Notes: a model not told the origin generated them from the letters alone. Positions 36,289 to 45,652 are shown, counted from the stretch's first letter. The stretch: 64,000 nucleotides of DNA from Chryseobacterium gwangjuense (GCF_021311115.1 NZ_JAJTNP010000001.1:620001-684000), one strand, 5' to 3'. Numbers and translations are program-made.

Positions 36289-37833
36289 TTGAAATTTAAA
36301 CCGTTGAAAAATTATTCGTTCGTCATATTATTTATTTTTATACTTACGTCCTGTTCATCTGTCAAAAAGCATAATGAACAGAGAACTTCGTGTATACCTC
36401 CTGAGAAATTAAAAGAAGATGTTGACTATGCCTATACCAAAATCAAAGAAATGCATCCGAAACTGTATTGGTATATTTCAAAAGATCAGTTAGATTATAA
36501 ATTTGACAGTCTTAAGCAAACTATAGATCAATCTCTTACTCCACTGGAATTTTACTTTAAATTACAACCGGTAATTGCAAGTATAAAGGAAGGCCATCTT
36601 TCTTTAAGAATTCCTATAAAAAAGTTTACCAAAAAAGAGATCAAATCTTTATATAATAAAAAAGGAATGTTCAGCAGATTTGAGTATTATGTAAACGGAG
36701 AACATTTATACATCGTAGGAAATAAAGATTCTATAGAAAATATAAAACCCGGAACCGAAATTTTAAAGATAAATAATGTTCCGGTCGCGGAATATTTAAA
36801 AAAATATACAAAACTCATTAGTAGTGATGGGTATAATACGACCTTTCAGCCTTACTTTTTAAAAGATGTTTTTTTTAATTTCTACAGTGCCGAATTTGGC
36901 TTTAAAGACACTGCGAAAATTGAAACTCTTTATCAGAAGCAAATCAAAACATATACTCTTAAAAGAGCCGAAAAATCTAAAACGGATCTCGAAAAAGATA
37001 AAGAACAAAAAAAGAAAACCTTAGAAAAAAAGGTAAATGATTATGTTGCTTTTAATAATTCTTACAACCGTTCGTTCAAGTTTTTAACTCCTGACAGCAG
37101 TATCGCCTATATTAAAGTGAAAAGTTTTTCGAGAAGTTATTCTGAGAAATTTTACAAAGAAACTTTTGCCAAAATTAAAAATGCCAAATCAAAATACCTT
37201 ATTATAGATATTCGCAATAATTATGGCGGATCTCTGGATGAAATTAACAATTTGTATTCTTACCTGACTCCGGAACCGTTTACTTTAATCAAACGCTCTC
37301 AGCTTACATCAAAAACAAGTCCTTTAAAAACCAATTATTTCAGAAAAAGTAACGCTTTGCAATATGCTTATAAAAGCCTGATATATCCTACCTATGTTTT
37401 CAGTCAAACCTTCAACACTTATAAAAAAGACAATATTGTTTATTATAAAATGAAAGCTGACCGGGAAACAAAACCTCAAAAAGATGCTTTTCACGGAAAA
37501 GTTTTTGTACTGATCAACGGAGGAAGTTTTTCGGCATCATCCATCCTGACTGCCAAGCTTAAAAATGATAAACTTGCCACTCTGGTAGGAGAAGAAACAG
37601 GCGGTGCCAACGATGGTACTATTGCCGGATTTTATTCTTATCAAAAGCTTCCTAATTCAAAAATAAGCTTACCTATCGGATTGGTTCTGGTACAGCCTAA
37701 TATCTCCTTTACCAATACTGAACGAGGGGTGCTTCCCGACTTTACCGTTACAGAAAACATTCAGGATATTTTAAATAAAAAAGATCGTCATATGGAATGG
37801 GTAATGAAGGAAATTAAGAAAAATATAAAATAA
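36289..37833 (+). CDS. S41 family peptidase, lipoprotein
   Basis: A 514-residue lipoprotein peptidase. The first codon is TTG: no in-frame ATG precedes the signal KFKPLKNYSFVILFIFILTSC, so the lipobox TSC supports this start. A PDZ-like region (about 120-180, ILKINNVPVAEYL) is followed by the S41 domain with YLIIDIRNNYGGSLDEIN and GGSFSASS (411-418, the nucleophile region), then GEETGGANDG. It cleaves peptides in the periplasm or at the outer membrane. A YdcF gene follows after 12 bases. Confidence 0.88.
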   Translation: MKFKPLKNYSFVILFIFILTSCSSVKKHNEQRTSCIPPEKLKEDVDYAYTKIKEMHPKLYWYISKDQLDYKFDSLKQTIDQSLTPLEFYFKLQPVIASIKEGHLSLRIPIKKFTKKEIKSLYNKKGMFSRFEYYVNGEHLYIVGNKDSIENIKPGTEILKINNVPVAEYLKKYTKLISSDGYNTTFQPYFLKDVFFNFYSAEFGFKDTAKIETLYQKQIKTYTLKRAEKSKTDLEKDKEQKKKTLEKKVNDYVAFNNSYNRSFKFLTPDSSIAYIKVKSFSRSYSEKFYKETFAKIKNAKSKYLIIDIRNNYGGSLDEINNLYSYLTPEPFTLIKRSQLTSKTSPLKTNYFRKSNALQYAYKSLIYPTYVFSQTFNTYKKDNIVYYKMKADRETKPQKDAFHGKVFVLINGGSFSASSILTAKLKNDKLATLVGEETGGANDGTIAGFYSYQKLPNSKISLPIGLVLVQPNISFTNTERGVLPDFTVTENIQDILNKKDRHMEWVMKEIKKNIK

Positions 37834-37845
37834 CCCCATTAATGA

Positions 37846-38409
37846 ATGACAAAAAATATTTTCAAAATCTTTAAAATTTTCGCTTCTACAATTATTTTAT
37901 GGTTCATTATCCATTCCCTATACATTACAGTCGATGGCTTTTCTGATAATGGTAAAAATGCTGATTTGGCTGTTATTTTAGGAAGTAAAGTTAATGAAGA
38001 TGGAACTTTATCTAAAAGATTGGAAAAACGTTTGAAAAGTGGAATCGATTTATATAAAAATCATCGGGTTCAAAAGATTTTAGTTAGCGGTGGATTGGGA
38101 AAAGAAGGATTTTATGAAGGTGATAAAATGAAAGAGTTTCTCATAAAAAAAGGTATTCCTGATTCTTCGATTATTGTTGACAATCATGGAGATAATACAA
38201 GAGCTACCGTTATCAATACTCTAAAATTGAGACCACAACTAAAATTTAACAGTCTCATTATTGTCTCTCAATATTTTCATGTGACGCGAACCAAGAAATT
38301 ATTTAAAGATCAAGGTTTTGAAAATGTGAGCAGTGTAAGTCCAAATTATCTTGAATTAAGAGATGTTTATTCGATTTTGAGAGAATTCCCTGCTTATTAT
38401 ACTCAATAA
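37846..38409 (+). CDS. YdcF/SanA family protein (DUF218)
   Basis: A 187-residue protein with an N-terminal membrane helix (about 8-27) and the DUF218 core: ADLAVILGSKVNEDGTLSKRLEKRLKSGIDLY, ILVSGGLGKEG, NTRATVINTL and SQYFHVTRTKKLF. Members such as SanA affect envelope permeability, but the reaction is not known. It is translated just after the S41 peptidase gene. Confidence 0.88.
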   Translation: MTKNIFKIFKIFASTIILWFIIHSLYITVDGFSDNGKNADLAVILGSKVNEDGTLSKRLEKRLKSGIDLYKNHRVQKILVSGGLGKEGFYEGDKMKEFLIKKGIPDSSIIVDNHGDNTRATVINTLKLRPQLKFNSLIIVSQYFHVTRTKKLFKDQGFENVSSVSPNYLELRDVYSILREFPAYYTQ

Positions 38410-38410
38410 A

Positions 38411-38445
38411 TTAGAATCGGCGGGCTTTCAGCCCGCCGATTCTAA
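38411..38445. terminator. GC-rich 16-bp terminator hairpin between convergent genes
   Basis: TTAGAATCGGCGGGCT pairs perfectly with AGCCCGCCGATTCTAA around TTC, followed by five T. The stop codon of the minus-strand gene lies inside the right arm. Confidence 0.85.
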
Positions 38446-39038
38446 TTTTTCAACTCCTTTAAAAGTTCTTCAATCTGTCGGATATGTTTTCCGTAAAACT
38501 TTTCAAACCATCTTTTTCCTGATAAATATACTAAGGAAGCTCCTCCTATCACAAATCCTAAAAGAATCATGAGGATATAAGCAAGATTCAACTCGCGCAT
38601 CCACGGAACCACCTCGATCACAAGAATGATTTCACACACCAAAAACGGAATAAAACTTACGTAAAATGACAGATAATATTGTTTATTCAGATTAAACTGC
38701 ATCAGCAGATCATTCAAAGCATCATAAGTCTGTAAAGCAGGATTACTTAATTCTTTGTACAGCTTAAAAAACTTACTGAAAAAGAAAATGGTTACAAAAG
38801 CCATCGATGCAACTAAAACCAGCACATAAAATTTAAATTTCAGAGGGGCATTACAAATGGCAACAACAAAAAAGGAAAAGATAAAAACCACCAAAGTGTA
38901 CCAGAATTCCTTACGCATATTTTTACGCATCTTTTCCAAAGGAAGGTTGATTTTATTCTTTTGCTCTATGCTGATTTCAGGCGTTCCTTCAAAAGAATCG
39001 TCTTCATTCCAGGCATTTTTCAGGTCGTCTATATTCAT
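38442..39038 (-). CDS. membrane protein co-encoded with an ECF sigma factor (copy A)
   Basis: A 198-residue protein: a soluble N-terminus (MNIDDLKNAWNEDD...EISIEQKNKINLPLEKMRKNM) and four membrane helices. It is a paralog of the protein at 41777, which shares the LWN/AWN...EIS...PLE.MR.NM...EFW opening. It follows its sigma factor by 18 bases. Position and topology suggest an anti-sigma or signal-transfer role, but it has no classical anti-sigma zinc motif. Confidence 0.75.
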   Translation of the reverse strand: MNIDDLKNAWNEDDSFEGTPEISIEQKNKINLPLEKMRKNMRKEFWYTLVVFIFSFFVVAICNAPLKFKFYVLVLVASMAFVTIFFFSKFFKLYKELSNPALQTYDALNDLLMQFNLNKQYYLSFYVSFIPFLVCEIILVIEVVPWMRELNLAYILMILLGFVIGGASLVYLSGKRWFEKFYGKHIRQIEELLKELKN

Positions 39039-39056
39039 GATAATTGATTTAAAAAG

Positions 39057-39557
39057 TTAGTAGGTATTTGTGTTTAAGATATCTTTCAGTTTGTTTTTTG
39101 CGCGGTTCATTTTTACCCTTACATTTCCTTCGGAAATCCCCATCTGTTCAGCAATTTCCTTTCCGGAGAAATCTTCTAGATAATAGAAAATAAAAGCTTT
39201 ATCGATCGGATTCAACTGATGAATGGCTTTATACATGGCACTCAGTTTTTCTTCTTTTTCATCGTCAAATTCTTCCTGAATGATTTTATGTCCGGAAAAA
39301 TCTTCATTTCCTATAAAGCTTCTTTTCTTTTCATTTTTAAGAAAGATAATTGCTGTATTCAAAGCAATTCTGTACAGCCAGGTTGAAAATTCACTTTGCC
39401 CTTTAAACTTGGGATAAGCTTTCCAAACCTGATACGTGATCTCCTGAAAAAGATCGTCGCGGTCATCTTTTTCGTCCATGTACATTTTAGAAATCTTAAA
39501 AATGATTCCCTTATGTTTTTCAATTTCCCTTAAAAATTCGTTTTCTAATGAGGCCAT
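39057..39557 (-). CDS. ECF-type RNA polymerase sigma factor (copy A)
   Basis: A 166-residue group IV sigma factor: EKHKGIIFKISKMYMDEKDDRDDLFQEI (region 2.1-2.2), EFSTWLYRIALNTAIIFLK (2.4), IDKAFIFYYLEDFSGKEIAEQMGISEGNVRVKMNRAKNKL (region 4). It is very similar to the factor at 42607 (SEFSTWLYR.ALNTAI.FL). Its own promoter carries the motif TGTAACA-N16-ACTAACT, so it may be autoregulated. Confidence 0.93.
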   Translation of the reverse strand: MASLENEFLREIEKHKGIIFKISKMYMDEKDDRDDLFQEITYQVWKAYPKFKGQSEFSTWLYRIALNTAIIFLKNEKKRSFIGNEDFSGHKIIQEEFDDEKEEKLSAMYKAIHQLNPIDKAFIFYYLEDFSGKEIAEQMGISEGNVRVKMNRAKNKLKDILNTNTY

Positions 39558-39575
39558 GATTATGTTGCTCTATAG

Positions 39576-39605
39576 AGTTAGTTACATTTAGAAAAAATTG
39601 TTACA
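39576..39605 (-). promoter_or_regulatory. ECF promoter motif of sigma factor A
   Basis: Minus strand TGTAACA, 16 bases, ACTAACT. The same two words and spacing occur at 41706-41735 and 43128-43157. Confidence 0.65.
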
Positions 39606-39626
39606 CTTTTTGTGAAAATAATAAAA

Positions 39627-39657
39627 AAGCCCGACAGAAATATTTCCTGCCGGGCTT
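39627..39657 (-). terminator. terminator of the M4 peptidase gene
   Basis: AAGCCCGACAGAAATA pairs with TATTTCCTGCCGGGCTT (one mismatch), followed on the minus strand by six T. Confidence 0.85.
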
Positions 39658-39682
39658 CGATGTCATTACATAACAACTAGCT

Positions 39683-41680
39683 TTATTCCACTACTATTTT
39701 TTTGGAAACAGCAGTACCATTTGAATTAATTTTAACAATATAAACTCCTTTCTGAATTCCATTTATATTGATTCTGTTTATTCCTTTATTTAATTTCTCA
39801 GATTGTTTTACCAATTTTCCTGAAACATCATAAACTTCAAATACCGCTTCATTTTTATTATTTTCAATCGTAAATATTCCGTTTTTAACAGGATTAGGGT
39901 AAATATTAAATTGACTTTCAATATTATCTTTCACTTCATTTGTTGCTAAAATTCCGTTTCCGATTCCTACAGCGTACCAAGCATTTACATTTTGTTGCTG
40001 TTCTGTACCAGATGCTCCGTACAAATCTGTAACCGCTTGTTTTGTAGCATTATAAGCATCTAAAAATGTTGTATTTGGAGTCATATAATTGGTTAATGCT
40101 CTATAAATAATTTTTTCAGCTTTCTGAATTGTGATTCCTGTTACATTAAATGCATTTCCTATATCATTCGTTCCAGTCCCTCCATTTGAAAGAAGATAGA
40201 ACCAATAATTTCCAACTCCACTATTGGTATGAACTCCCCCATTATCCGTTGTACTTGTAGGATTTACCCAATATGTTCCTTGATAAGTATCAGGTTGTTG
40301 AGAACCCAGCATTGCAGGTCCAGAATTAGGATTCGACATACTTCTGAAATATCCAGGATTAATAACAGCTGAATTTAAAATTCCTTCACCGATTGTCCAG
40401 TTCGGAGTAATTCCAGAATAAAACTCAATGGAGGTTCCCATCATATCAGCAATCGCTTCATTCAATGCTCCTGACTCTCCCTGATAATTCAAACCACCTA
40501 AGCCGTTTCTTCCTATAATCAAATGTGAATATTCATGACCGGCAACATCAATTCCAACAACAGGTCCTGCAACTGTTCCTGACGGATATGGAGGTAAAGC
40601 TCCGTTTCCGTAAACCATACATACAATTCCGCTTTGGTCAAGCGCAGCAGCATTCATTCCATAGCCCGGAGAAGAAGGATCAAATAACCCAAAATCAACA
40701 TTATAATAATTTCTCACCAAAGCGCCGTTTCCGTCATAACTGTTTCTGTTGTGTCTGCTCACATAATAATCATGCGAAACTTCCATTGCCCATTGAACCT
40801 CAACAGCAGGTTTTGTTGCAGCAGACGTAAAGTTCGCCGTTGCGTTTGAATATTCTACAGCCCCGATTAATTCGCCTGTGGTTGGGTTAAAACTTCCGGT
40901 AAGATTCGTTGCATCGAGCGTATGAATATTTCTGGCATTATCCTTCAATCTGTAACCTCCACTGTAAGAATCCACAGTAATATTCTGTGCTCCTTTATAT
41001 AAAGTCAAACTGTTTGAAGGCGTGTCTGCTTTATAAGATTTTGAAATTTTCTTTACAATATCTTTTGTAGAATTATCAATATAATAAGTAAATGCATTTA
41101 ATGGTTTTAAAGAAAATGCTTCAATTTTTGATACAGAATATAACTCAACTCCTCTTGCAGTATTTACTTTTGTAATAAGTTGCTCGTAATCTGAAAACTT
41201 CGTATTACCAACCGCTTTCATATCTAAAAATGCGATTTTTTCCGTCTCCATTTGCGAAATTGTATTTCCAAGCTGCACATCAATATTTCTTGAAATTTCA
41301 CCATTTACATACGTTAGTTTTCCATTTTTTTCGTGAAGTAAAATTACTTCATCCGCAACTTTTACTCCTTTATAAAAGTGCTGATAAACTGTATGTTTTA
41401 TTCCCAATTCATCAGTTGAAGCTTTTACAAAATTAAAAGTATGATCATTTCCTGTTCCTAACCATTCTCCTAAATGATTAATCAAAAAGCCTGAAGGAAT
41501 ATCACTTCCACTGAAATTTGCATAAAAACTTCCCATTGAAGTCGGGGTAGAAATTTTCGGAAGATCTTTAACCGAAATTTCCGTTCTTTCCTTGTTCTGA
41601 CCCTTCACCAAAGATTGTGGTGCAATACCAATGGCAAAAGTGAACATCAATGCCTTAACAAATGTAACTGTCTTTTTCAT
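39683..41680 (-). CDS. secreted M4 (thermolysin-like) metallopeptidase with T9SS sorting domain
   Basis: A 665-residue protease. Signal peptide (1-27), then an FTP/PepSY-like propeptide (to about 240). In the M4 catalytic domain, HEYSH (H382, E383, H386) and E408 in GALNEAIAD bind and activate zinc, with GGVHTNSGVGNYWFYLL downstream. A C-terminal type IX sorting domain begins around FNIYPNPVKNG and ends KKIVVE. It is exported across the outer membrane by T9SS and digests extracellular protein. It lies between two paralogous sigma operons and shares their promoter motif. Confidence 0.95.
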   Translation of the reverse strand: MKKTVTFVKALMFTFAIGIAPQSLVKGQNKERTEISVKDLPKISTPTSMGSFYANFSGSDIPSGFLINHLGEWLGTGNDHTFNFVKASTDELGIKHTVYQHFYKGVKVADEVILLHEKNGKLTYVNGEISRNIDVQLGNTISQMETEKIAFLDMKAVGNTKFSDYEQLITKVNTARGVELYSVSKIEAFSLKPLNAFTYYIDNSTKDIVKKISKSYKADTPSNSLTLYKGAQNITVDSYSGGYRLKDNARNIHTLDATNLTGSFNPTTGELIGAVEYSNATANFTSAATKPAVEVQWAMEVSHDYYVSRHNRNSYDGNGALVRNYYNVDFGLFDPSSPGYGMNAAALDQSGIVCMVYGNGALPPYPSGTVAGPVVGIDVAGHEYSHLIIGRNGLGGLNYQGESGALNEAIADMMGTSIEFYSGITPNWTIGEGILNSAVINPGYFRSMSNPNSGPAMLGSQQPDTYQGTYWVNPTSTTDNGGVHTNSGVGNYWFYLLSNGGTGTNDIGNAFNVTGITIQKAEKIIYRALTNYMTPNTTFLDAYNATKQAVTDLYGASGTEQQQNVNAWYAVGIGNGILATNEVKDNIESQFNIYPNPVKNGIFTIENNKNEAVFEVYDVSGKLVKQSEKLNKGINRININGIQKGVYIVKINSNGTAVSKKIVVE

Positions 41681-41705
41681 ATTATTTTTCTTGATTAAAT
41701 CTGAC

Positions 41706-41735
41706 AGTTAGTAGGAAAAGTAAAAATTTGTTACA
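41706..41735 (-). promoter_or_regulatory. ECF promoter motif of the M4 peptidase
   Basis: Minus strand TGTAACA, 16 bases, ACTAACT, identical in words and spacing to the sigma promoters on either side. It is 26 bases before the ATG. Confidence 0.7.
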
Positions 41736-41776
41736 TTTTTATTAATTTATCTTTAAATATTTTTTTCAAAAAAAAC

Positions 41777-42589
41777 CTAGCCTCTTCTTTCTAAAGCTTT
41801 TAGAAGAGTATCCAAATCAATAAAATGAAATTTCGCTCCGAGTACTATAATTAAAACAAGAACTAATGATAGAAATATGGTAATAAAAATGTACCCTGAA
41901 ATAAACCACAAAACCGTGTTCAAAATATTCCCGCCAATCCCAAATTTGTTAATGAAAAATTTCTGAGAACGCTCAAACCAAGTTTTATTTCTTTGTTTTT
42001 TGGGGTATACTTCCATATCATTCAGCTCATCTACCAATCTTACAACGTCTTCAATGTATTTGCCATACATATAATAAACCCAGTATTTTATAATAATGCA
42101 TAGTATTAAAATAGCAATCAGAAAGCTTATGGCAAAAATGGCAAGATGATAATCTTCATTAAACTGAAAATCAATTTGTTCAAGAGAAGAAACAAATGCC
42201 AATGGAATATAAGAAACATAATAAGAAATATAAATTTCTTTTGCCACCAAAAGCTGTGTTCTGATATTGAAAAGATCATAATTTGTATTAATACTGCTTT
42301 TTTTAAGCATTTTATACAGTTTCAGAAACCTTGAATAAAAATACACGATCAATCCAACCGTTAAAACGGCAACGAATATTGAAATGGTTTTTACGTTAAA
42401 ATCATCGGTCGTAAACGGAAAACCAATCAAAATCATTGGTAAAGTGATTACCATTAACCAAAATTCAGTTTTCATATTAATTCTGATCATCTCCAGCGGA
42501 GAATGAATTTCATCCTGTTTTTCCAAAGAAATTTCCGGAAGATCCTGACTGTCTTTATTCCAGAGTTCTTTAAAATTTTCTAATTCCAT
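41777..42589 (-). CDS. membrane protein co-encoded with an ECF sigma factor (copy B)
   Basis: A 270-residue paralog of the 38442 protein. The N-terminus is MELENFKELWNKDSQDLPEISLEKQDEIHSPLEMIRINM, with four membrane helices to about residue 180, then an extra soluble part and more hydrophobic helices (SGYIFITIFLSLVLVLIIVLG). The C-terminal extension is absent from copy A. It follows its sigma factor by 17 bases and is the likely signal-receiving partner. Confidence 0.75.
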   Translation of the reverse strand: MELENFKELWNKDSQDLPEISLEKQDEIHSPLEMIRINMKTEFWLMVITLPMILIGFPFTTDDFNVKTISIFVAVLTVGLIVYFYSRFLKLYKMLKKSSINTNYDLFNIRTQLLVAKEIYISYYVSYIPLAFVSSLEQIDFQFNEDYHLAIFAISFLIAILILCIIIKYWVYYMYGKYIEDVVRLVDELNDMEVYPKKQRNKTWFERSQKFFINKFGIGGNILNTVLWFISGYIFITIFLSLVLVLIIVLGAKFHFIDLDTLLKALERRG

Positions 42590-42606
42590 ACTTTTTTGTT
42601 TAAAAT

Positions 42607-43110
42607 TTAAACAGCTCGTTGTTTTTCAATTACTTCTTTCAGTTTGGCTTTTGCCCGGTTGAGTTTCACTCTTGCATTTACCTCTGTAATTCCCAGCTGT
42701 TTGGCTATTTCCTTACCAGGAAAATCTTCCAGAAAGAAAAAAATAAGTGCTTTGTCGATGGAACTCAACTGATGGATGGCTTCATACATCATCTTCATGT
42801 TCCTGTCATCTGTATCATTATAAGATTCTTGATAAACACTAAGATTTTCTATACTCTGATTCTGAATAAAACTACGTTTTTTTTCGCTTCTGAGAAATAC
42901 AATAGCAGTATTGAGGGCGGTTCTGTAAAGCCATGTAGAAAATTCACTCTTTTTCTGAAAATCGCTGTAAGATTTCCATGCCTGATAGATGATCTCCTGA
43001 TAGAGATCATTCTGATCGTCAAGGTTATCCATATACATCTTAGAGATCTTAAAAACCACACCTTTATGCTTTTCAATTTTCTCTAAGAACTCTTTTTCCA
43101 GTGAAGACAT
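42607..43110 (-). CDS. ECF-type RNA polymerase sigma factor (copy B)
   Basis: A 167-residue paralog of the sigma factor at 39057: EKHKGVVFKISKMYMDNLDDQNDLYQEI, SEFSTWLYRTALNTAIVFLRSEKKRSFI, IDKALIFFFLEDFPGKEIAKQLGITEVNARVKLNRAKAKL. It is at the head of a two-gene operon. Its promoter has the common motif at 43128-43157, so either factor could drive all three units. Confidence 0.93.
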   Translation of the reverse strand: MSSLEKEFLEKIEKHKGVVFKISKMYMDNLDDQNDLYQEIIYQAWKSYSDFQKKSEFSTWLYRTALNTAIVFLRSEKKRSFIQNQSIENLSVYQESYNDTDDRNMKMMYEAIHQLSSIDKALIFFFLEDFPGKEIAKQLGITEVNARVKLNRAKAKLKEVIEKQRAV

Positions 43111-43127
43111 GTTTTTGGCTATGTCTC

Positions 43128-43157
43128 AGTTAGTAGGAATTTTTACAATTTGTTACA
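43128..43157 (-). promoter_or_regulatory. ECF promoter motif of sigma factor B
   Basis: Minus strand TGTAACA, 16 bases, ACTAACT. The words CCT before ACTAACT and AATT after TGTAACA also match the M4 peptidase promoter. Confidence 0.7.
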
Positions 43158-43235
43158 GTTTATTTTAAATTTTAAATATCACAGTCTATTTTAATAGCTT
43201 GATATATATATATCGTTTTGATTTTTATCAAATAA

Positions 43236-43268
43236 AAAAATCCGCAATACTATTATTGCAGATTTCTT
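43236..43268 (-). terminator. terminator of the gapN-like gene
   Basis: ATCCGCAATA pairs with TATTGCAGAT (one mismatch). On the minus strand it is followed by seven T. Confidence 0.75.
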
Positions 43269-43285
43269 TTTATTTGATAATTACA

Positions 43286-44914
43286 TTAAAAAATATAATC
43301 TGTACTTAAAAAATTAGAATCATGTTCCCTTACAATCGTATTTAATAATTCTTTATTGGAGTCCGTCAGTTTAGCAGCCACTAAAGAACGGATAGAAAAC
43401 GAACGTAAAGCATCAAAAACAGAAAGTGTACCTTCCGCACTGTCTTTTCTTCCTGTAAAAGGAAAAACATCGGGACCTCTCTGCGCTTGACAATTGATAT
43501 TGACCCTGCTTACCAGATTTACAAAAGGATCAATCAGTTTGGCAATTTCAACAGGATCTTCACTGAAAATACTGACCTGCATTCCGTGGTCGGCATTCAC
43601 CTGATAATCGATCGGTTCTTCAATATCATCAAACGGAACTACAGGAATTACCGGACCGAACTGCTCTTCATGATACAGTTTCATTTCACTATTGACAGGG
43701 AAAACTACCGCAGGAAAAACAAAAGATTCTTCTGTAAATCCTCCGTTTCCATTCAATACTTTTGCCCCTTTTGAAATGGCATCTTCAATACATTCCTTTA
43801 AATAAGGTGGTTTATTCACTTCCGGAAGCGGAGTAATTTTCACATCTTTTTCCCAAGGAAGTCCGGGTTTCATGGCAGAAACAGCAGCTGTCAATTTTTG
43901 GGTAAATTCTTCTGCAACTTCTTTCTGAACGAAAATTAACTTTAAAGCCGTACATCTCTGTCCGTTAAAAGAAAGAGCACCTAAAATACATTCGCTTACC
44001 GCAACATCCAGATTGGCATTTTTAGTAACAATGGCAGCGTTTTTAGCATCCAAACTCAGAATAGCTCTTAAACGATTCACTTTCGGATGCAGTTTTTTCA
44101 ATCCGTTAGCCACTTTACTGGAGCCGATAAATGCCAAAACATTCACTTTTCCGCTTTCCATAATCGGTGTAATGATTTCTGAACCTTTTCCGTATAACGT
44201 ATTCACCGTTCCTTTCGGGAAAGCTTCTTTGAACGCATTCAATAAAGGATAATGTGCTAAAACACCATGCTTGGGAAGTTTAAATAAAATGGTATTTCCC
44301 ATTATCAAAGCGGGAATCAATGTTGTGAAAATTTCATTTAAAGGATAATTAAACGGTCCCATACTCAAAACTACGCCAAGCGGCGCCCTTCTGATTTGAG
44401 CGATCGTTCCTTCCGCCTGTTGAAAACGTGAAGATTCTCTGTCTGAATCTTTCAGGGCATCAATAGTCTGATTGATATAATCTACCGTCCTGTCAAATTC
44501 TTTGGTAGAATCTGCCAATGTTTTTCCGATTTCCCACATCAGCAATTTAATCACCAGATCACGCTGTTGAATCATTAAATACACAAACTTCTGCATGCAT
44601 TTGATTCTTCCTTCCACAGACATGGTCGGCCACTCACCTAATCCGTTATCGTATGCTTTTACGCAGGCATCAAGAACTTTCATCGCTTCCTCAGGACCTA
44701 TATTCGGAATACTTCCCAATAGTTTCCTTTCCAGACCGTTTTCCGTAGGAATGCAGACCGGCGAATAGATATTTTGTACATCGCCCTTCCACTCTACCAG
44801 TTCTCCATTTAAAAGATAAACCTTCTGATGAATTTCGGGGACTTTATATTCTTCGGGGATTTCGTTTTCAGATTTGAAGATCTCATACCGTGACGGTGTA
44901 TTTACTGACTCCAT
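43286..44914 (-). CDS. gapN: NADP-dependent glyceraldehyde-3-phosphate dehydrogenase (GapN-like ALDH)
   Basis: A 542-residue aldehyde dehydrogenase most like the non-phosphorylating GAPDH group: the N-terminal YNIYSPVC-type segment, PLGVVLSMGPFNYPLNE, the catalytic C321 in FNGQRCTALK, and EEQFGPVIPVVPFD. GapN oxidises glyceraldehyde-3-phosphate directly to 3-phosphoglycerate, making NADPH without ATP. It is somewhat longer than typical GapN (about 475-500). Another aldehyde substrate is possible. Confidence 0.85.
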   Translation of the reverse strand: MESVNTPSRYEIFKSENEIPEEYKVPEIHQKVYLLNGELVEWKGDVQNIYSPVCIPTENGLERKLLGSIPNIGPEEAMKVLDACVKAYDNGLGEWPTMSVEGRIKCMQKFVYLMIQQRDLVIKLLMWEIGKTLADSTKEFDRTVDYINQTIDALKDSDRESSRFQQAEGTIAQIRRAPLGVVLSMGPFNYPLNEIFTTLIPALIMGNTILFKLPKHGVLAHYPLLNAFKEAFPKGTVNTLYGKGSEIITPIMESGKVNVLAFIGSSKVANGLKKLHPKVNRLRAILSLDAKNAAIVTKNANLDVAVSECILGALSFNGQRCTALKLIFVQKEVAEEFTQKLTAAVSAMKPGLPWEKDVKITPLPEVNKPPYLKECIEDAISKGAKVLNGNGGFTEESFVFPAVVFPVNSEMKLYHEEQFGPVIPVVPFDDIEEPIDYQVNADHGMQVSIFSEDPVEIAKLIDPFVNLVSRVNINCQAQRGPDVFPFTGRKDSAEGTLSVFDALRSFSIRSLVAAKLTDSNKELLNTIVREHDSNFLSTDYIF

Positions 44915-45055
44915 AAATTTTCTGTTTTTAATACTTTTGAAATTTGAAAGAATAAAGTTAGACGTAAAATTTGATTTTAAAAAAGGGACTTAATAGATTT
45001 GCTCTATTTGAGCGGTTTTTAAATGAAAATTAATATAAGCTGCCTGAAAAAAGAA

Positions 45056-45063
45056 TAATTTTG
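45056..45063 (+). promoter_or_regulatory. TAnnTTTG -7 box of the secreted tpx
   Basis: TAATTTTG, 16 bases before the ATG at 45080. Confidence 0.6.
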
Positions 45064-45079
45064 TTTAAAAATAAAATTC

Positions 45080-45652
45080 ATGTATTCAAAATTCGTTTTC
45101 GGTGCGTTATTGTTTTTCTCATCGTTTGCTTTGGCACAAAACTCTAAAACAGCAAACACGGTTTTAGCCGGAGGAAAACCCGTTCATACGTATGCCAAAT
45201 TACCAACTGTCAATAAACAGGCTCCCAAATTCACGCTTACAGATGTTACCATGAAGGATCAAACGTTGGATTCTTACAAAGGAAAATATCTGATCCTGAA
45301 TATTTTTCCAAGTGTAGATACGGGTGTTTGTTCGGCTTCTGTGCATCATTTCAACGAAGATGCAGCCAGCATTCCGAATACAGTGATTCTTTGCATTTCC
45401 AAAGACTTACCTTTCGCTCAAAAAAGATTCTGCGGTGCAGAAGGAATTAAAAATGTGGTGATGCTTTCAGACTTCCGTTCAGATTTTGGAAAAACGTACG
45501 GAGTAGAAATTACAGATTCTGCGATGAAAGGATTGTTAAGCAGAGCGGTCGTAGTAATCGATCCTTCAGGAAAAATCATCTATGAAGAGCAGGTTGCAGA
45601 TATTTCCCATGAACCGAATTATGAAGCAGCCATCAAAGCTGTGAAAAACTAA
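45080..45652 (+). CDS. tpx: thiol peroxidase, exported
   Basis: A 190-residue Tpx with an N-terminal signal peptide ending ALAQ (about residue 20). The peroxidatic Cys C84 (DTGVCSAS) and resolving Cys C118 (RFCGAEG) keep the 34-residue spacing of the cytoplasmic enzyme at 21364. It is expected to remove peroxides in the periplasm; its reductant there is unknown. The window therefore carries one Tpx for each compartment. Confidence 0.93.
   Translation: MYSKFVFGALLFFSSFALAQNSKTANTVLAGGKPVHTYAKLPTVNKQAPKFTLTDVTMKDQTLDSYKGKYLILNIFPSVDTGVCSASVHHFNEDAASIPNTVILCISKDLPFAQKRFCGAEGIKNVVMLSDFRSDFGKTYGVEITDSAMKGLLSRAVVVIDPSGKIIYEEQVADISHEPNYEAAIKAVKN

Noticed and set aside
42619..43086. 155-codon plus-strand open frame
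   Set aside because: It is antisense to the clearly coding ECF sigma factor gene and has Phe/Ile/Cys-rich composition typical of an antisense shadow.
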